Source: Chersky-840 sp963810195 (GTDB lineage: Bacteria > Actinomycetota > Acidimicrobiia > Acidimicrobiales > UBA8190). Taken from it: 64,000 nt of DNA. Both the position numbers and the translations under genes were made by a program. A model generated the notes under the pieces. The model searched no databases. It was not told the DNA's origin and saw nothing but the letters and a program-made list of their open reading frames with translations. Shown piece by piece: positions 35,411 through 43,824 of the stretch; position 1 is the stretch's first letter, and every line of letters begins with the position of its first letter. Location of the stretch: positions 1-64,000 of the forward strand of contig CAWEMO010000008.1 of assembly GCA_963810195.1 (NCBI GenBank), written 5' to 3'.

Positions 35411-35536
35411 ATGACCGTCATCCGCATCAACGCCATCACTGTCCCCGAGAGCGGCCCGGGGAGAGCTGTCCCGCAGGTTCGCTGAGCGAGCCGGTGCCGT
35501 GGATAATGCGGACGGCTTCGAGGGGTTCGAGCTACG
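35411..35536 (+). pseudogene. MhuD-like monooxygenase, module copy A, frameshifted and truncated
   Basis: Begins MTVIRINAITVPE like the intact gene at 54867, then a changed GAGAGCGGCCCGGGGAGAG stretch shifts the frame and a stop follows. Homology resumes in another frame (GAVDNADGFEGFEL) and ends abruptly at about 35536. The leader GCGAAGATGGGGCC directly before the ATG is shared with the other two copies. Confidence 0.78.
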
Positions 35537-35662
35537 GCACGCGTCGGCGCGAGTTCCCCGGGAATCCTGTTCAACACGACTCGTGATCTCAGCCGGAACG
35601 CTGGTGCGGCAGGGCTGGCACCGTTGGGTCCAAAGAGATCCCAAAGAGACGGGTAGGTGACT

Positions 35663-36295
35663 ATGTCAGAGACGACGCAGTTCACGATCGGAGCCGACGC
35701 GAGCTGCACCGATGGGGTCTGTGGCAAGGTGATTCGTGTGGTCGTTGACCCCGTCGCTCGGGCGGTCACCCATCTCGTGGTCGAACCGAAGCATCGACAA
35801 GGGCTCGGCCGACTTGTTCCTCTCGACCTTGTCGAGGCCACGACGGGCGAAGTCCGGCTCCGCTGCACGATGGCGGAGTTTGAGACGCTCGACTACGCGG
35901 AAGAGACGCAGTTCTTGCCAGGAAGCGGCGACTACGCGGGTTACGGCCCGGAACAGACGCTCTCCTGGCCCTACTACGGCTTGGGCGGCTCCATGGGAAA
36001 CATCTCGCAACCCATCATCAATGACAAAATCCCCTTGGGCGAGATAGCCGTGCGTCGCGGCGAACAAGTCCATGCCACCGACGGAGACATCGGACGAGTC
36101 CAGGGGCTCGTAATCGACCCCGGCGATCGTCGCGTAACGCATGTACTTCTCCAAGAGGGACACCTTTGGGGCCGCAAGGAGGTGGCGATCCCGATCGGCG
36201 CGGTGATTCGGGTCGACGACGGTATCCAGCTCAGCATCACGAAGCAGGAGGTGCAGGACTTGCCGCCCGTGGACGTCGATCACTCGAACGGGTAG
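35663..36295 (+). CDS. PRC-barrel domain protein
   Basis: About 210 residues from ATG 35663 (GTG 35657 also possible). Two PRC-barrel-like halves: residues 8-65 (TIGADASCTDGVCGKVIRV, VTHLVVEPKHRQGLGRLVPL) and 115-190 (IPLGEIAVRRGEQVHATDGD, GRVQGLVIDPGDRRVTHVLL, EVAIPIGAVIRVDDG). The linker is Tyr/Gly-rich. PRC barrels occur in RimM, photosynthetic reaction-centre H subunits and many stress proteins, where they mediate protein contacts. No catalytic role is implied. It is the first intact gene of the accessory region. Confidence 0.82.
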   Translation: MSETTQFTIGADASCTDGVCGKVIRVVVDPVARAVTHLVVEPKHRQGLGRLVPLDLVEATTGEVRLRCTMAEFETLDYAEETQFLPGSGDYAGYGPEQTLSWPYYGLGGSMGNISQPIINDKIPLGEIAVRRGEQVHATDGDIGRVQGLVIDPGDRRVTHVLLQEGHLWGRKEVAIPIGAVIRVDDGIQLSITKQEVQDLPPVDVDHSNG

Positions 36296-36497
36296 ACCCT
36301 TCTGAAATGGGCAAACCGAAGGGGTGAGCGTCATCCTCTCCGTGGCCCGGGGACGGCGTATGGGCGGGCTGCTCCGGTCCACCCGCGCCGTGACCCATCG
36401 GATGCATGCCCAGCGGGCGCCCCTATTACGCAGCGTGCTCGCCGCGTTCCTGCTCCAAGGTTGGCAGCGCGCCGAGACAGCGCTGCCGACATGGGCG

Positions 36498-36647
36498 AGC
36501 CTTCGTGGCATGCAGGATGCCGCTGGCCGTGTCGACCCGAGGACGACGCGCCGGTATGACCGGGCGCGCCACAACCTGGACCGGCATCCGACGTACACGT
36601 TGGCCGGGTTGGTGAATACAACACCGCCGCCAGACGTCACAACATGA
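36498..36647 (+). pseudogene. C-terminal remnant of a tyrosine recombinase
   Basis: The last 49 residues of an open frame (36324-36647) read as the tail of a XerC/D-type recombinase: LRGMQDAAGRVDPRTTRRYD, where the final Y of RRYD would be the nucleophile, then ARHNLDRHPTYTLAGL. The upstream part of the same frame is unrelated Arg-rich sequence, so the catalytic Arg and His residues are gone. Confidence 0.75.
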
Positions 36648-36684
36648 AGTCCGGGCTGTCGCGGTCGAGATAGATTTAGATGGC

Positions 36685-36945
36685 ATGTCAGACCCTGTTG
36701 AAGCTCTGGTTCTCGACCTCCTGGAATGGATAGGTCCCGATTCCCGCCCATACGCCGACGTCCTCGACGCCTGGCGGACATCGTGTCCGCGTCTGACCGT
36801 ATGGGAGGACGCCAATGACCTTGGCTACTTGGTTAGCCATCATGAGGTTGGACACGGTCGGGTCATATCGGTATCCGTCAGAGGTTGGGAGTATCTGCGA
36901 ACACACCGTCCATCATCCCGACCAGTTGTTCGAGCAAAGGCCTAA
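36685..36945 (+). CDS. hypothetical small protein
   Basis: 86 residues from ATG 36685. Reads as a small folded domain: VEALVLDLLEWIGPDSRPY, ADVLDAWRTSCPRLTVWEDA, DLGYLVSHHEVGHGRVISVS, VRGWEYLRTHRP. Codon use is normal and the sequence has the feel of a conserved actinobacterial orphan with helix-helix-strand order, possibly a degenerate winged helix. I cannot assign function. It follows the recombinase remnant by 37 bp and could be part of an old element. Confidence 0.65.
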   Translation: MSDPVEALVLDLLEWIGPDSRPYADVLDAWRTSCPRLTVWEDANDLGYLVSHHEVGHGRVISVSVRGWEYLRTHRPSSRPVVRAKA

Positions 36946-37843
36946 TCGCGCTGGGGCGGTCTGAGCTGACGTCGGCGATCAGATGAAAGGAGAGATTGGT
37001 CATTGTCCCGACTGATCTTGATCGATAGAGGCCACCCGGCGGTGTCCCCATCACCGACTCAACGATGTCACCGCCGTGGGCATAAAAACGACGACCGGAC
37101 TCTCGGTGAGTCGACTAACTCACTCCCCACCGAGAGTCACGTAACCAAGAGAATCGGGGGGCGATCTTCCCTTGGTCGGTCATCAATCACGACTCTGACA
37201 CGAGCGTCATACTTCGGAAAGGGTCCAAAGACCCCTATGCGCCGAAGGTCGTGCCCCGCCTGCGTGGCCCCACCTCCACCTTGTGCAGCGAGCAGTGATC
37301 GCTCTCGTTGTAAATGGAAAGGCGCGTAGCGCAGTCGGGCTGGGCGCGCTGGCGTCCCGTTGGGAACCTGCGTGGAGGCCGGTCGTTGTTGCTGTATACC
37401 TCTCCTCCTACGGTCCCCGTACTTACTTGCACCTACGCCACCTTCTCACCCCACAAGCGTCATACAGCCGTTGACTCATACGGCTCGACGCTGAGCGAGG
37501 AACTTGGGGCAAACGACAAGTCGGAGATTCCGACTACTTCGCTACTTGCCAAAGGAACTGCCTGTCCCCGATGGGACGTTGCCCCCCGTACCGCCCCATC
37601 GGGGGGCAGGACACTTCAACTCTGACAGGTGACCGTCAGGACGAATAGGGTACTACGGCACAGCGCGAGAAATAAAGACGAACCGCACCACGGGATTTCG
37701 TCTATGCAGCACAAAGTGAGGATGACCTCACACCGGTTTCGCCCACTCAACGTTCCACGGGAACATTTTGCATGTCGCACAGGGTTGTATATCCATCACC
37801 CGTGACAATGAGATCGGGGAACTCTCAGTCTTGCGCCAACCCA
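36946..37843. other. 898-bp gene desert with two hairpins
   Basis: No credible gene on either strand; base composition is lower in GC than the neighbours. Two perfect inverted repeats stand out: GACTCTCGGTG at 37098-37108 with CACCGAGAGTC at 37138-37148, and CCCCGATGGG at 37566-37575 with CCCATCGGGG at 37595-37604. Neither is followed by a T run. They may be RNA structures or ends of lost mobile elements. Confidence 0.6.
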
Positions 37844-38671
37844 CTACCAGCAAGGGATTGACCCGGAGACGAGCACCCCGGGCCGTGGCGCGATGCGGCG
37901 TCGAAAGCGGCCCTGGGGAAAGAAGGAGACTGCCCCGGCACGGGACCGGATCGTGATCTGACCGCCGCGAGCGACGGCCTTGTCGAAGACCGTCAATGGC
38001 AAGCCTTTCCCGCGAGCGGGATCGGTCACATAGCGAGAGACTCCCATCTTGACCGCTTCCTGTATGGACAGGACATCGGTCTGGCGAGCGTGTTGAGTCT
38101 CGGCAAGCGACTCCCGGATGCCCTTGCCCCAATCACCGACACCGAAGTCCACTCGTGCCGTCCTCCTTCCTGGCTCGTACACCTGCGCCGCGAAGTAGCC
38201 GACTCCGGTGCCCGAATGTTCAACCGCGTTCGTGGCCAACTCCCACACCGCATCGACAACGGGTTGGGCTTCACTCCGCAGCAGGGGGTACGAAAGACGC
38301 TGCTCCAGTATGTCCGCGAGTTCGTCGGCACCATCCTCCGTCTCGAATCGCTGGACTTCCAGCAAGCCGCCGCGGAGGTCCACACGACGAACGGTGGGCA
38401 AGGCATCTCGGATGCCACACCTCTGCTTGAGCACTCTGCCAACATTCATACGTGAGAGGTACTCGGTGGCGTTCCCCGACATGGGGAATCGAAGAGAGAT
38501 CTCGTCACCCTCAGCAGCGTGGTATTCGGCCAAACAGACCAGGGCCACTAGACCGCAAGGCTCAATGAACCGCACCGAGTGCAGGTCAAACTCCAAACCG
38601 GGAGAAGACCCGAACGGCGCGAAAGCGTCGAGTGCCTGCTCGTTCAGAGCCCCCCGCGCCTCGACTTTCAT
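37844..38671 (-). CDS. STAS-like domain fused to a GHKL (HATPase_c) ATPase
   Basis: 275 residues. The first 100 resemble a STAS-type fold (EFDLHSVRFIEPCGLVALV). Residues 110-260 are a GHKL ATPase: N box ELATNAVEHSG, G1-like GDWGKGIRESL, and G2-like ARGKGLPLTV. Related proteins act as anti-sigma or anti-anti-sigma switches. No His phosphoacceptor domain is present, so it is not a sensor kinase. Its ATG overlaps the stop of a truncated small helical gene (ATGA), so it is translationally coupled to that gene. The C-terminal 15 residues (PRPGVLVSGSIPCW) look added by a chance frame. Confidence 0.8.
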   Translation of the reverse strand: MKVEARGALNEQALDAFAPFGSSPGLEFDLHSVRFIEPCGLVALVCLAEYHAAEGDEISLRFPMSGNATEYLSRMNVGRVLKQRCGIRDALPTVRRVDLRGGLLEVQRFETEDGADELADILEQRLSYPLLRSEAQPVVDAVWELATNAVEHSGTGVGYFAAQVYEPGRRTARVDFGVGDWGKGIRESLAETQHARQTDVLSIQEAVKMGVSRYVTDPARGKGLPLTVFDKAVARGGQITIRSRAGAVSFFPQGRFRRRIAPRPGVLVSGSIPCW

Positions 38672-38820
38672 TGCTCGCGCCGGACGACGGCCACATCCTG
38701 GGGCGTCGTGGCAGCAAGCTCCCCCGACTCGACGGCCTCAATGAACCGTCGGAGCATCGCAGCGGCCTCCTGGGTGGTCTTCCTGGACGCGGGACGGCAG
38801 GCGGACGCCACGGACACCAT
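38668..38820 (-). CDS. small helical protein, module copy B, shortened
   Basis: 50 residues from ATG 38820: KTTQEAAAMLRRFIEAVES, GELAATTPQDVAVVRREQ, stop. It matches copies A and C but ends about 20 residues early, and its stop overlaps the start of the STAS-ATPase gene (ATGA). One extra base near the start, compared with copy A, may change the true start. It faces a truncated MhuD-like gene 72 bp away. Predicted to be two helices; function unknown. Confidence 0.6.
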   Translation of the reverse strand: MVSVASACRPASRKTTQEAAAMLRRFIEAVESGELAATTPQDVAVVRREQ

Positions 38821-38891
38821 CCTTGACCGGGACCATCACGAGTGGGTGGACTGCAAGGACCGGTCGAGATCCCGTGGGCGATGATGGGGCC

Positions 38892-38972
38892 ATGACCGTC
38901 ATCCGCATCAATGCCATCACCGTGCCCGAAGGCGGCGGTGAGGAGCTGGCCCGTAGGTTGGCCGAACGAGCT
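38892..38972 (+). pseudogene. MhuD-like monooxygenase, module copy B, truncated
   Basis: Only the first 27 codons are homologous: MTVIRINAITVPEGGGEELA, RRLAERA. At 38972 the sequence switches to unrelated Pro-rich coding that stays open to 39374 by chance. The leader GGGCGATGATGGGGCC before the ATG is identical to that of the intact gene at 54867. The catalytic Trp and His are missing. Confidence 0.8.
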
Positions 38973-39040
38973 AGGGTCGCACTCGGCCCGACGAGCACTC
39001 CACCGGGACCTATCGCACCAGGGTCAGGGCCACCCTGTTC

Positions 39041-39076
39041 TCCCACCGCCCCTGGGGACCCAGGAGGGCGGTGGGA
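39041..39076. terminator. strong hairpin after the truncated MhuD-like copy B
   Basis: TCCCACCGCCC at 39041-39051 pairs with GGGCGGTGGGA at 39066-39076 (11 bp). The 14-base loop CTGGGGACCCAGGA contains an inner CTGGG/CCCAG pair, so the whole 36 bp folds nearly end to end. No T run follows, which is common for GC-rich actinobacteria. Confidence 0.6.
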
Positions 39077-39164
39077 GCCTCGGAGGAGGGCTGGCGCCCG
39101 CCAGTCCCCCGGTACATCGGAGAGGCACAGGCCTGCCACGCGCTCCGGGCGTAGGGTCCAGGCC

Positions 39165-39374
39165 ATGACCGATGAGGAGCCCCAACACATCGAGGAGCGT
39201 CGTCGCCAGTTGTTCGCTGAAGAGCGAACAGCACAGGCAGCCTATGAGCGGGAGGCTGTTTCCTCCGCTCCCTTGGACCGACTCAAACAACTCCAGGAAC
39301 GCCTCACTGCCGCCCGGGCCGCTCTGAAGGCCTTCAACGAGGAGCACCCTCCGGAATCGGTAGTGAGCCACTAG
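39165..39374 (+). CDS. small coiled-coil protein
   Basis: 69 residues from ATG 39165. Almost entirely helical and charged: EEPQHIEERRRQLFAEER, AQAAYEREAVSS, LDRLKQLQERLTAARAALKAF. Heptad spacing of Leu/Ala suggests a short coiled coil or helical hairpin. The frame is open upstream through the MhuD-like fragment, but that part is compositionally distinct, so I start at this ATG. Unknown function. Confidence 0.55.
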   Translation: MTDEEPQHIEERRRQLFAEERTAQAAYEREAVSSAPLDRLKQLQERLTAARAALKAFNEEHPPESVVSH

Positions 39375-39462
39375 ACCGGTCCCCACGACACGCGGGCAGC
39401 GCCCAGTCGTCAAGGGCACGTTCGGTCGGCACCCGGTCGCCCGATCCTCTGTTAGGTGTTGT

Positions 39463-40158
39463 TCACGACTCCTCGGAGCCAAGGATGGGTAAACCACACA
39501 TCGGGATCTTGGCAAGCCCCTCGATCCCGCCGACGGCATCGAGGGTCTGCGCGGGTGGCCACCAGATCTTGGGGTGCACAGACGGCCAGATGGCGAGCAG
39601 CGCGCGGTTCAACTCCCCGTCCATTGACAGCGCCACCGTGAAGTCGGCACTTTCGTGTCCGAACGCATCGAAGAAGACGTTCAGCAATCGGAATCGAGCT
39701 TGATAGCCAGGAAAGTCGAACCTGCCATCAGCTGCGGTGACGTGGACCTCTCGCGGGATGATTCGAGACTGAACAAGTTCGACCCCTTGGGGGTGCGGTT
39801 GACCGGAGGCTGTCCCGATCCAAAGCTGGCACCGTTCCGGAGGTCGATCTGTCGAACGGAACTCTCGGGCATGAGCGAGCGGGATCGCTGACTTTCCCCG
39901 CCCGAGCTGGGCAAGGATACAGATGGTCTTGAACGACCACCGGGCCATGAGAAGCTGCTGCTCGGTTCGAGAACGACCTGGCCGGTGGTATTGAACATCT
40001 CGATGAGGATGGGTTTGACTTGGTCCTCCATCGCGCTCATCCACTCGTTGTTACAGGCTCCGCACACCACTTTGACTGTCTTGCTGAACGGTGAGCCTTG
40101 CTCAACACGCCTCACCGGCTGTGCTCGCTCGTCGATGACCTCCCTGTCAACACCGCTC
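39463..40158 (-). pseudogene. C-terminal part of an HNH-like zinc protein, cut by IS21 and frameshifted
   Basis: The segment next to the IS end reads KTVKVVCGACNNEWMSAMED, giving a C-x-x-C knuckle and the N-N-x-W motif of HNH-type domains. Near 39965 the frame shifts by one base, and the second part (QQLLMARWSFKTICILAQLG through FDFPGYQARFRLLNVFFDAF) continues to 39463. The N-terminal part with the first C-x-x-C lies on the other side of the IS (42310-42472). Confidence 0.78.
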
Positions 40159-40212
40159 TGAACCTGACCCCTTTGCACCGGTTGAGAACTGACCCCCGGG
40201 CCGGGATCCTCG

Positions 40213-40992
40213 TCACGCAGCGTCGTCAGTAGGCACCCTCCCGAGGTCTCGGTCCTTGAGCCGGTAGCTGTCGCCCTTCATGGAGACGACCTCGGCGTGA
40301 TGCACGAGGCGGTCGATCATGGCGGCCGCCACCACGGCGTCGCCGAACACCTCGCCCCAGCGTCCGAAGGGTTTGTTCGAGGTGACGATGACGCTGGCTC
40401 GTTCGTAGCGCGAGGACACCAGCTGGAAGAACAGATTGGCGGCCTGGGCCTCGAAGGGTATGTAGCCGACCTCGTCGATCACGATGAGCGGGTAGCGCCC
40501 GAGGCGGGTGAGCTCTTCGTGGAGCTTCCCGGCGTCGTGCGCCAGCGCCAAGCGGTCCACCCATTCAGCCGCCGTGGCAAAGAGCACCCGGTGGCCGGCC
40601 TGACACGCCCGGACCGAGAGCCCAATGGCGAGATGGGTCTTGCCGGTGCCAGGCGGACCGAGGAACACGACGTTCTCCTTGGCCTCGACGAAGTCGAGAG
40701 CCCCCAGATGGGCGATGACGTCACGTTTGAGGCTCCGCTGGTGGTCGTAGTCGAACTCCTCCAGGGTCTTTCGGGCCGGGAAGCGGGCCGAGCGGATGCG
40801 GATCTCCCCGCCGTTGGACTGCCGGGCGGCCACCTCGCGCTCGAGACACGCGGCGAGGAACTGTTCGTGGGTCCAACTCTCGGCCCGGGCCCGCTCGGCC
40901 AGGCGCTGCACCGATCGGGCCAGCGACGGGGCCTTGAGAGCTCGGCACAGGTAGGAGAGGTCGGCCTCGGGCTTGGTCTTGGTCACCATCAC
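40213..40992 (-). CDS. istB: IstB helper ATPase of IS21-type element
   Basis: 259 residues. AAA+ ATPase motifs: Walker A LGPPGTGKTHLA at about 113-124, Walker B PLIVIDEVGY, sensor region VIVTSNKPFGRWGEVFGD, and C-terminal IDRLVHHAEVVSMKGDSYRL, all standard for IstB. The N-terminal helical domain (LARSVQRLAERARAES) contacts IstA. It starts with GTG overlapping the istA stop (GTGA). IstB targets DNA and activates the transposase. Complete in length. Confidence 0.95.
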   Translation of the reverse strand: MMVTKTKPEADLSYLCRALKAPSLARSVQRLAERARAESWTHEQFLAACLEREVAARQSNGGEIRIRSARFPARKTLEEFDYDHQRSLKRDVIAHLGALDFVEAKENVVFLGPPGTGKTHLAIGLSVRACQAGHRVLFATAAEWVDRLALAHDAGKLHEELTRLGRYPLIVIDEVGYIPFEAQAANLFFQLVSSRYERASVIVTSNKPFGRWGEVFGDAVVAAAMIDRLVHHAEVVSMKGDSYRLKDRDLGRVPTDDAA

Positions 40993-42197
40993 GCCACTCC
41001 CAGCGCCTTGTCGTAGTCGGCGAGGTCACGTTCTTCGACCGCCGCCTCGAAGACGCTCATCGCCGTCTGCTCGATTCGCATCATCCGCAGCGTCATGGCA
41101 TGGGCGGGGTCGAGCAGGCTGCGGTGCTTGGCCAGGCAGCGTCGATGCCGGGCCACCTCGACGCCGTCGCAGGTGGCCACCACGGACTCGAGGTCCACCC
41201 GCACCTCGATGCGCCGGCCCACGAAGCGGGGGTTGACGGAGTAGTCATTGGTGTCGACCCGGACGTAGTGATCTCGCGGCAGGCGGGTCGAGAAGCGAAG
41301 AGCGGGATCGGGCAGCACCGGCGGGAAGCCGAGCATCGATCCCCGGTCCTCGTAGAGGAGCTCGGCCGGCACGGCGCGGATAGTGGCGTGGGTCCGTCGG
41401 TTGGCCTTCTTCAACCACGCCAAGAGCTGCGCATTGAAGTCGTCGACGTCGCTGAAGGTGCGCCCGGGCAGGAACGAGGTCTCGTAGTAGCCGTTGGCCC
41501 GCTCGTTGACCCCCTTGGCCTCGGGGTCATTGGGCTTGCACAGCCTCGCCCCCATGCCCAGTGTCCCTCTGAAGCGCTGGAAGTCCTCGGTGAAGACCTC
41601 TTTGCCTCGGCGCCACTGGCCGATGCATCCCTCACCGTCCCACACCGCCTTGCGGGGGACGGCCCCCATTTGCTCGAAGCAGCGCAGCATGCCCCCGAGC
41701 ACGTCATGGGCGGCGCGCGAGGGCACCAGCCAGGCGGCCATGAACCTCGAGAACCCGCTCACGGCGGTGACGGCCCAGAGCTTGTCGGTCTGGTCGAAGC
41801 CGACGGGCATCTCCACGTCGGGTTGCCACAGATCGAACTGCACGAGCTCGCCGGGCTGGTAGCTCGTGCGCTGGCACGGATCGGGTGGCCGGAACAGTGG
41901 TCGGAGCTCGGCTATCCGGTCGCGCAGGATGGTGATGCCATGGGGCCAGTCCAGGCGCTCGGCGACCACCGTCGCCGGCATGGTCGGACAGCCCCGGAGC
42001 AGCTCGCAGATGGCCGTCTCATAGGGGTCCACCAGCGACCCCCGGCCCTGGCGCTCGTAGTGCGGCGCTGTGGTCGAACGGATGGCAGCCCGCACGGTGT
42101 TGCGGGCCACGCCCAGCTGCCGAGCGATGGTCTTGATCCCTAGATGCTCGGCGAAGTGCAGCCGCCGGATCTCGGCCCAGTCGTCCACGTTGATCAT
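40989..42197 (-). CDS. istA: IstA transposase of IS21-type element
   Basis: 402 residues from ATG 42197, preceded by GGAGGAAGG; an in-frame start at 42245 is less likely. N-terminal helix-turn-helix (LGIKTIARQLGVARNTVRAAI), then an RNase-H-like DDE core: Asp in VQFDLWQPDVE, Asp in VWDGEGCIG, Glu in EAKGVNERANGYYE. The C-terminal beta-barrel (VRVDTNDYSVNPRFVGRRIEV in parts) is normal. Frame and length are intact, so the element may still be active with istB. Confidence 0.95.
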   Translation of the reverse strand: MINVDDWAEIRRLHFAEHLGIKTIARQLGVARNTVRAAIRSTTAPHYERQGRGSLVDPYETAICELLRGCPTMPATVVAERLDWPHGITILRDRIAELRPLFRPPDPCQRTSYQPGELVQFDLWQPDVEMPVGFDQTDKLWAVTAVSGFSRFMAAWLVPSRAAHDVLGGMLRCFEQMGAVPRKAVWDGEGCIGQWRRGKEVFTEDFQRFRGTLGMGARLCKPNDPEAKGVNERANGYYETSFLPGRTFSDVDDFNAQLLAWLKKANRRTHATIRAVPAELLYEDRGSMLGFPPVLPDPALRFSTRLPRDHYVRVDTNDYSVNPRFVGRRIEVRVDLESVVATCDGVEVARHRRCLAKHRSLLDPAHAMTLRMMRIEQTAMSVFEAAVEERDLADYDKALGVA

Positions 42198-42309
42198 GTC
42201 CTTCCTCCCCGGCTGGCTTCGCAGCCAGGGTTTGTGATCCAGCACGGTCAGTGGTGGATCGCCGGGAAGGGGGGTCAGTTTTCGGCCGGTGATAGGGGGT
42301 CAGTTTTCA

Positions 42310-42472
42310 CCCGGTGGCGACACTCCCGCCACCCATGTCCCGTGTGGCCCAGTTGACGGAGCCACTTGGGAAAGACGTGCTCCGCTTTCATTCGCCTTGT
42401 CGAACCGCAGAACAGACACTCCTTGGGCTCCGCAGGAGTCACTCGGCCTGTCCGTCGTCTCCTTCTCGTCAC
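42310..42472 (-). pseudogene. N-terminal part of the HNH-like zinc protein split by IS21
   Basis: From 42472 the frame reads an Arg-rich start, then ECLFCGSTRRMKAEHVFPKW, with a C-x-x-C knuckle and E-H-V-x-P-x-W, typical of the start of HNH-type domains. It runs into the IS end at 42309. Together with 39463-40158 it would make a protein of roughly 290 residues with two C-x-x-C pairs. Confidence 0.75.
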
Positions 42473-42837
42473 CGGGCCTCCTCGGGTCCGCGCTGATCGT
42501 AAACGTCTATCGACGAGGTCCCCGCCCGCCCGCAGCTCAACCCCCGGCTGCCCTTAGCCCGCCCCTCACCGCCTCCAGGCCGACCCCAGGAGGAGGGTCA
42601 TGTGGAAGAAGGGATTCCCAGGGCCTCGTAGAGGGTCCACGAGAGCCCATCAGGCAAGCGGGAATACAGACATCAGCCCCGCTGGACGGCACGCCCCACC
42701 ATCACGGGGATTGCGTGCCTTCGCCACACTCGGGGCATATATCCGCGTGAAGGCCTTTTGGCTCTATCGCCATCGGATGTAGTGGCTCACGCTGAAGAGA
42801 TGGCAGCATCCAGGGTGTCCCGGGAAGGAGGGACCAG
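42473..42837. other. intergenic region, no clear gene
   Basis: About 365 bp between the broken HNH-like gene and the CBS gene. A strong AGGAGGAGG precedes ATG 42600, but the 60-residue product has a random, Pro/Arg-rich composition. The last 30 bp hold GGGAAGGAGGG, the ribosome-binding site of the CBS gene. Confidence 0.5.
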
Positions 42838-43278
42838 ATGTTGGTATGCGAGTTCATGCATAGTCCTGCAGTGACGTGTCGTCCTGACGTAACCCTCGAA
42901 GACGCCGCTCGTGAGATGGATCGGTTCAATGTGGGATGTCTCGTTGTGGTCACAGACGACGGCCATCTGGCGGGCATCGTTACGGACCGCGACATCGCGA
43001 TAAAGGGCGTGGGCTGGGGCCATGACGCCGCCACACCCGTCGACAAGGTGATGACTAGGAGTGTTGCCACGATTCAATCCAACGCTCTCATCTCCGAGGT
43101 CGCCAGCAAGATGGCGCTATGGGGTATCCGTCGGATGCCGGTCGTAGACGTATCGGGGACAATCAAAGGCGTGATCGCCCTCGACGATGTGACCGCGGCC
43201 ATGAGCGACGAGATTGGGTTCCTTCGGAAGACTGTGACCACACAGACGAGCGGCGGTCGCGGTTGGGACGAGTCGTAA
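42838..43278 (+). CDS. two-CBS-domain protein
   Basis: 146 residues from ATG 42838, with GGGAAGGAGGG upstream. Two CBS modules: residues 3-60 (VCEFMHSPAVTCRPDVTLED, GIVTDRDIAIKGVGWG) and 70-128 (VDKVMTRSVATIQSNALISE, RRMPVVDVSGTIKGVIALDD). The T-D-R-D motif that often contacts AMP ribose is present in the first module. Stand-alone CBS pairs sense adenine nucleotides in stress regulation. The last 18 residues are polar and unstructured. Confidence 0.88.
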   Translation: MLVCEFMHSPAVTCRPDVTLEDAAREMDRFNVGCLVVVTDDGHLAGIVTDRDIAIKGVGWGHDAATPVDKVMTRSVATIQSNALISEVASKMALWGIRRMPVVDVSGTIKGVIALDDVTAAMSDEIGFLRKTVTTQTSGGRGWDES

Positions 43279-43346
43279 GGCGATGAGGAGCCTGGGACGT
43301 CACACAGGGTCTAACCGCGTGGGAAGAGGGCCAGCATTGATTTGGC

Positions 43347-43709
43347 GTGGTGAAGGCCCTATCCGGCGCCAGGAGCAGGGCTACCATCCGGGCGGTTTCC
43401 AGATCTGGGATATGTCTCCGATATCAAGAGTCGTTCGGCTGGGCGCTTGCGGTCTACCTCGCGGCTCGCGCTGAGCCCGTGGCGGCGCGTCCTGTCTACG
43501 GCTTGGTCCCCTCTGAGGACCCACCCACCGTCCGACATGTCCAGTCGGCTGTCAGGGGTCGGAGCAAGTGCGGACGCCCCATCGACACGGCCCTTCCCAT
43601 GCCGAAGGACCTCCCGATCTGTAGGAAGTGCAGGCAGTTCGATGAGATTACCGGAGCCTTCGGTCGCAGGCCATGGCGGGGGCTGAAACGCAGACCGCCG
43701 ACTAGTTGA
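43347..43709 (+). CDS. hypothetical Cys-containing protein, uncertain
   Basis: A 120-residue frame whose second half looks coding: VRGRSKCGRPIDTALPMP, DLPICRKCRQFDEITG. A C-G-R followed by I-C-R-K-C is the layout of short actinobacterial zinc-knuckle proteins. The first 55 residues are Arg/Ala-rich and may not be translated. It is the first of several tiny Cys-rich genes in the 43-49 kb stretch. Confidence 0.35.
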   Translation: MVKALSGARSRATIRAVSRSGICLRYQESFGWALAVYLAARAEPVAARPVYGLVPSEDPPTVRHVQSAVRGRSKCGRPIDTALPMPKDLPICRKCRQFDEITGAFGRRPWRGLKRRPPTS

Positions 43710-43824
43710 CTCTCTGGCGACCAAGCCCGGCCCATTCTTGAGGCCCTAGCACCGTGGGCTAAAGAAGTCGCTGGGAACACACGATTACGTACGACGTGCG
43801 CCGATCGATCGAGGCCCTGGGGCC

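Larger units (their letters stand above)
40159..42309 (-). mobile_element. IS21-family insertion sequence, about 2.15 kb
   Basis: Two overlapping genes, istA then istB, fill the element. The ends are related inverted repeats: TGAACCTGACCCCTTTGCAC at 40159, and at the other end, read inward on the minus strand, TGAAAACTGACCCCCTATCA. Inner copies of AACTGACCCCC lie at both ends, as IS21 elements carry multiple terminal repeats. I see no clear target-site duplication. The element interrupts an HNH-like gene. Confidence 0.85.

Noticed and set aside
37318..37395. tRNA-like D arm (GCGTAGCGCAGTCGGGCTGGGCGCGC)
   Set aside because: No acceptor, anticodon or T-arm pairing can be completed, so it is at best a scrap.
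42600..42782. 60-residue ORF after a strong AGGAGGAGG
   Set aside because: Product composition is random and Pro/Arg-rich; the purine run alone does not support a gene.
43309..43460. GTCTAAC resembling an integron attC core
   Set aside because: No matching GTTRRRY or paired arms within 150 bp.
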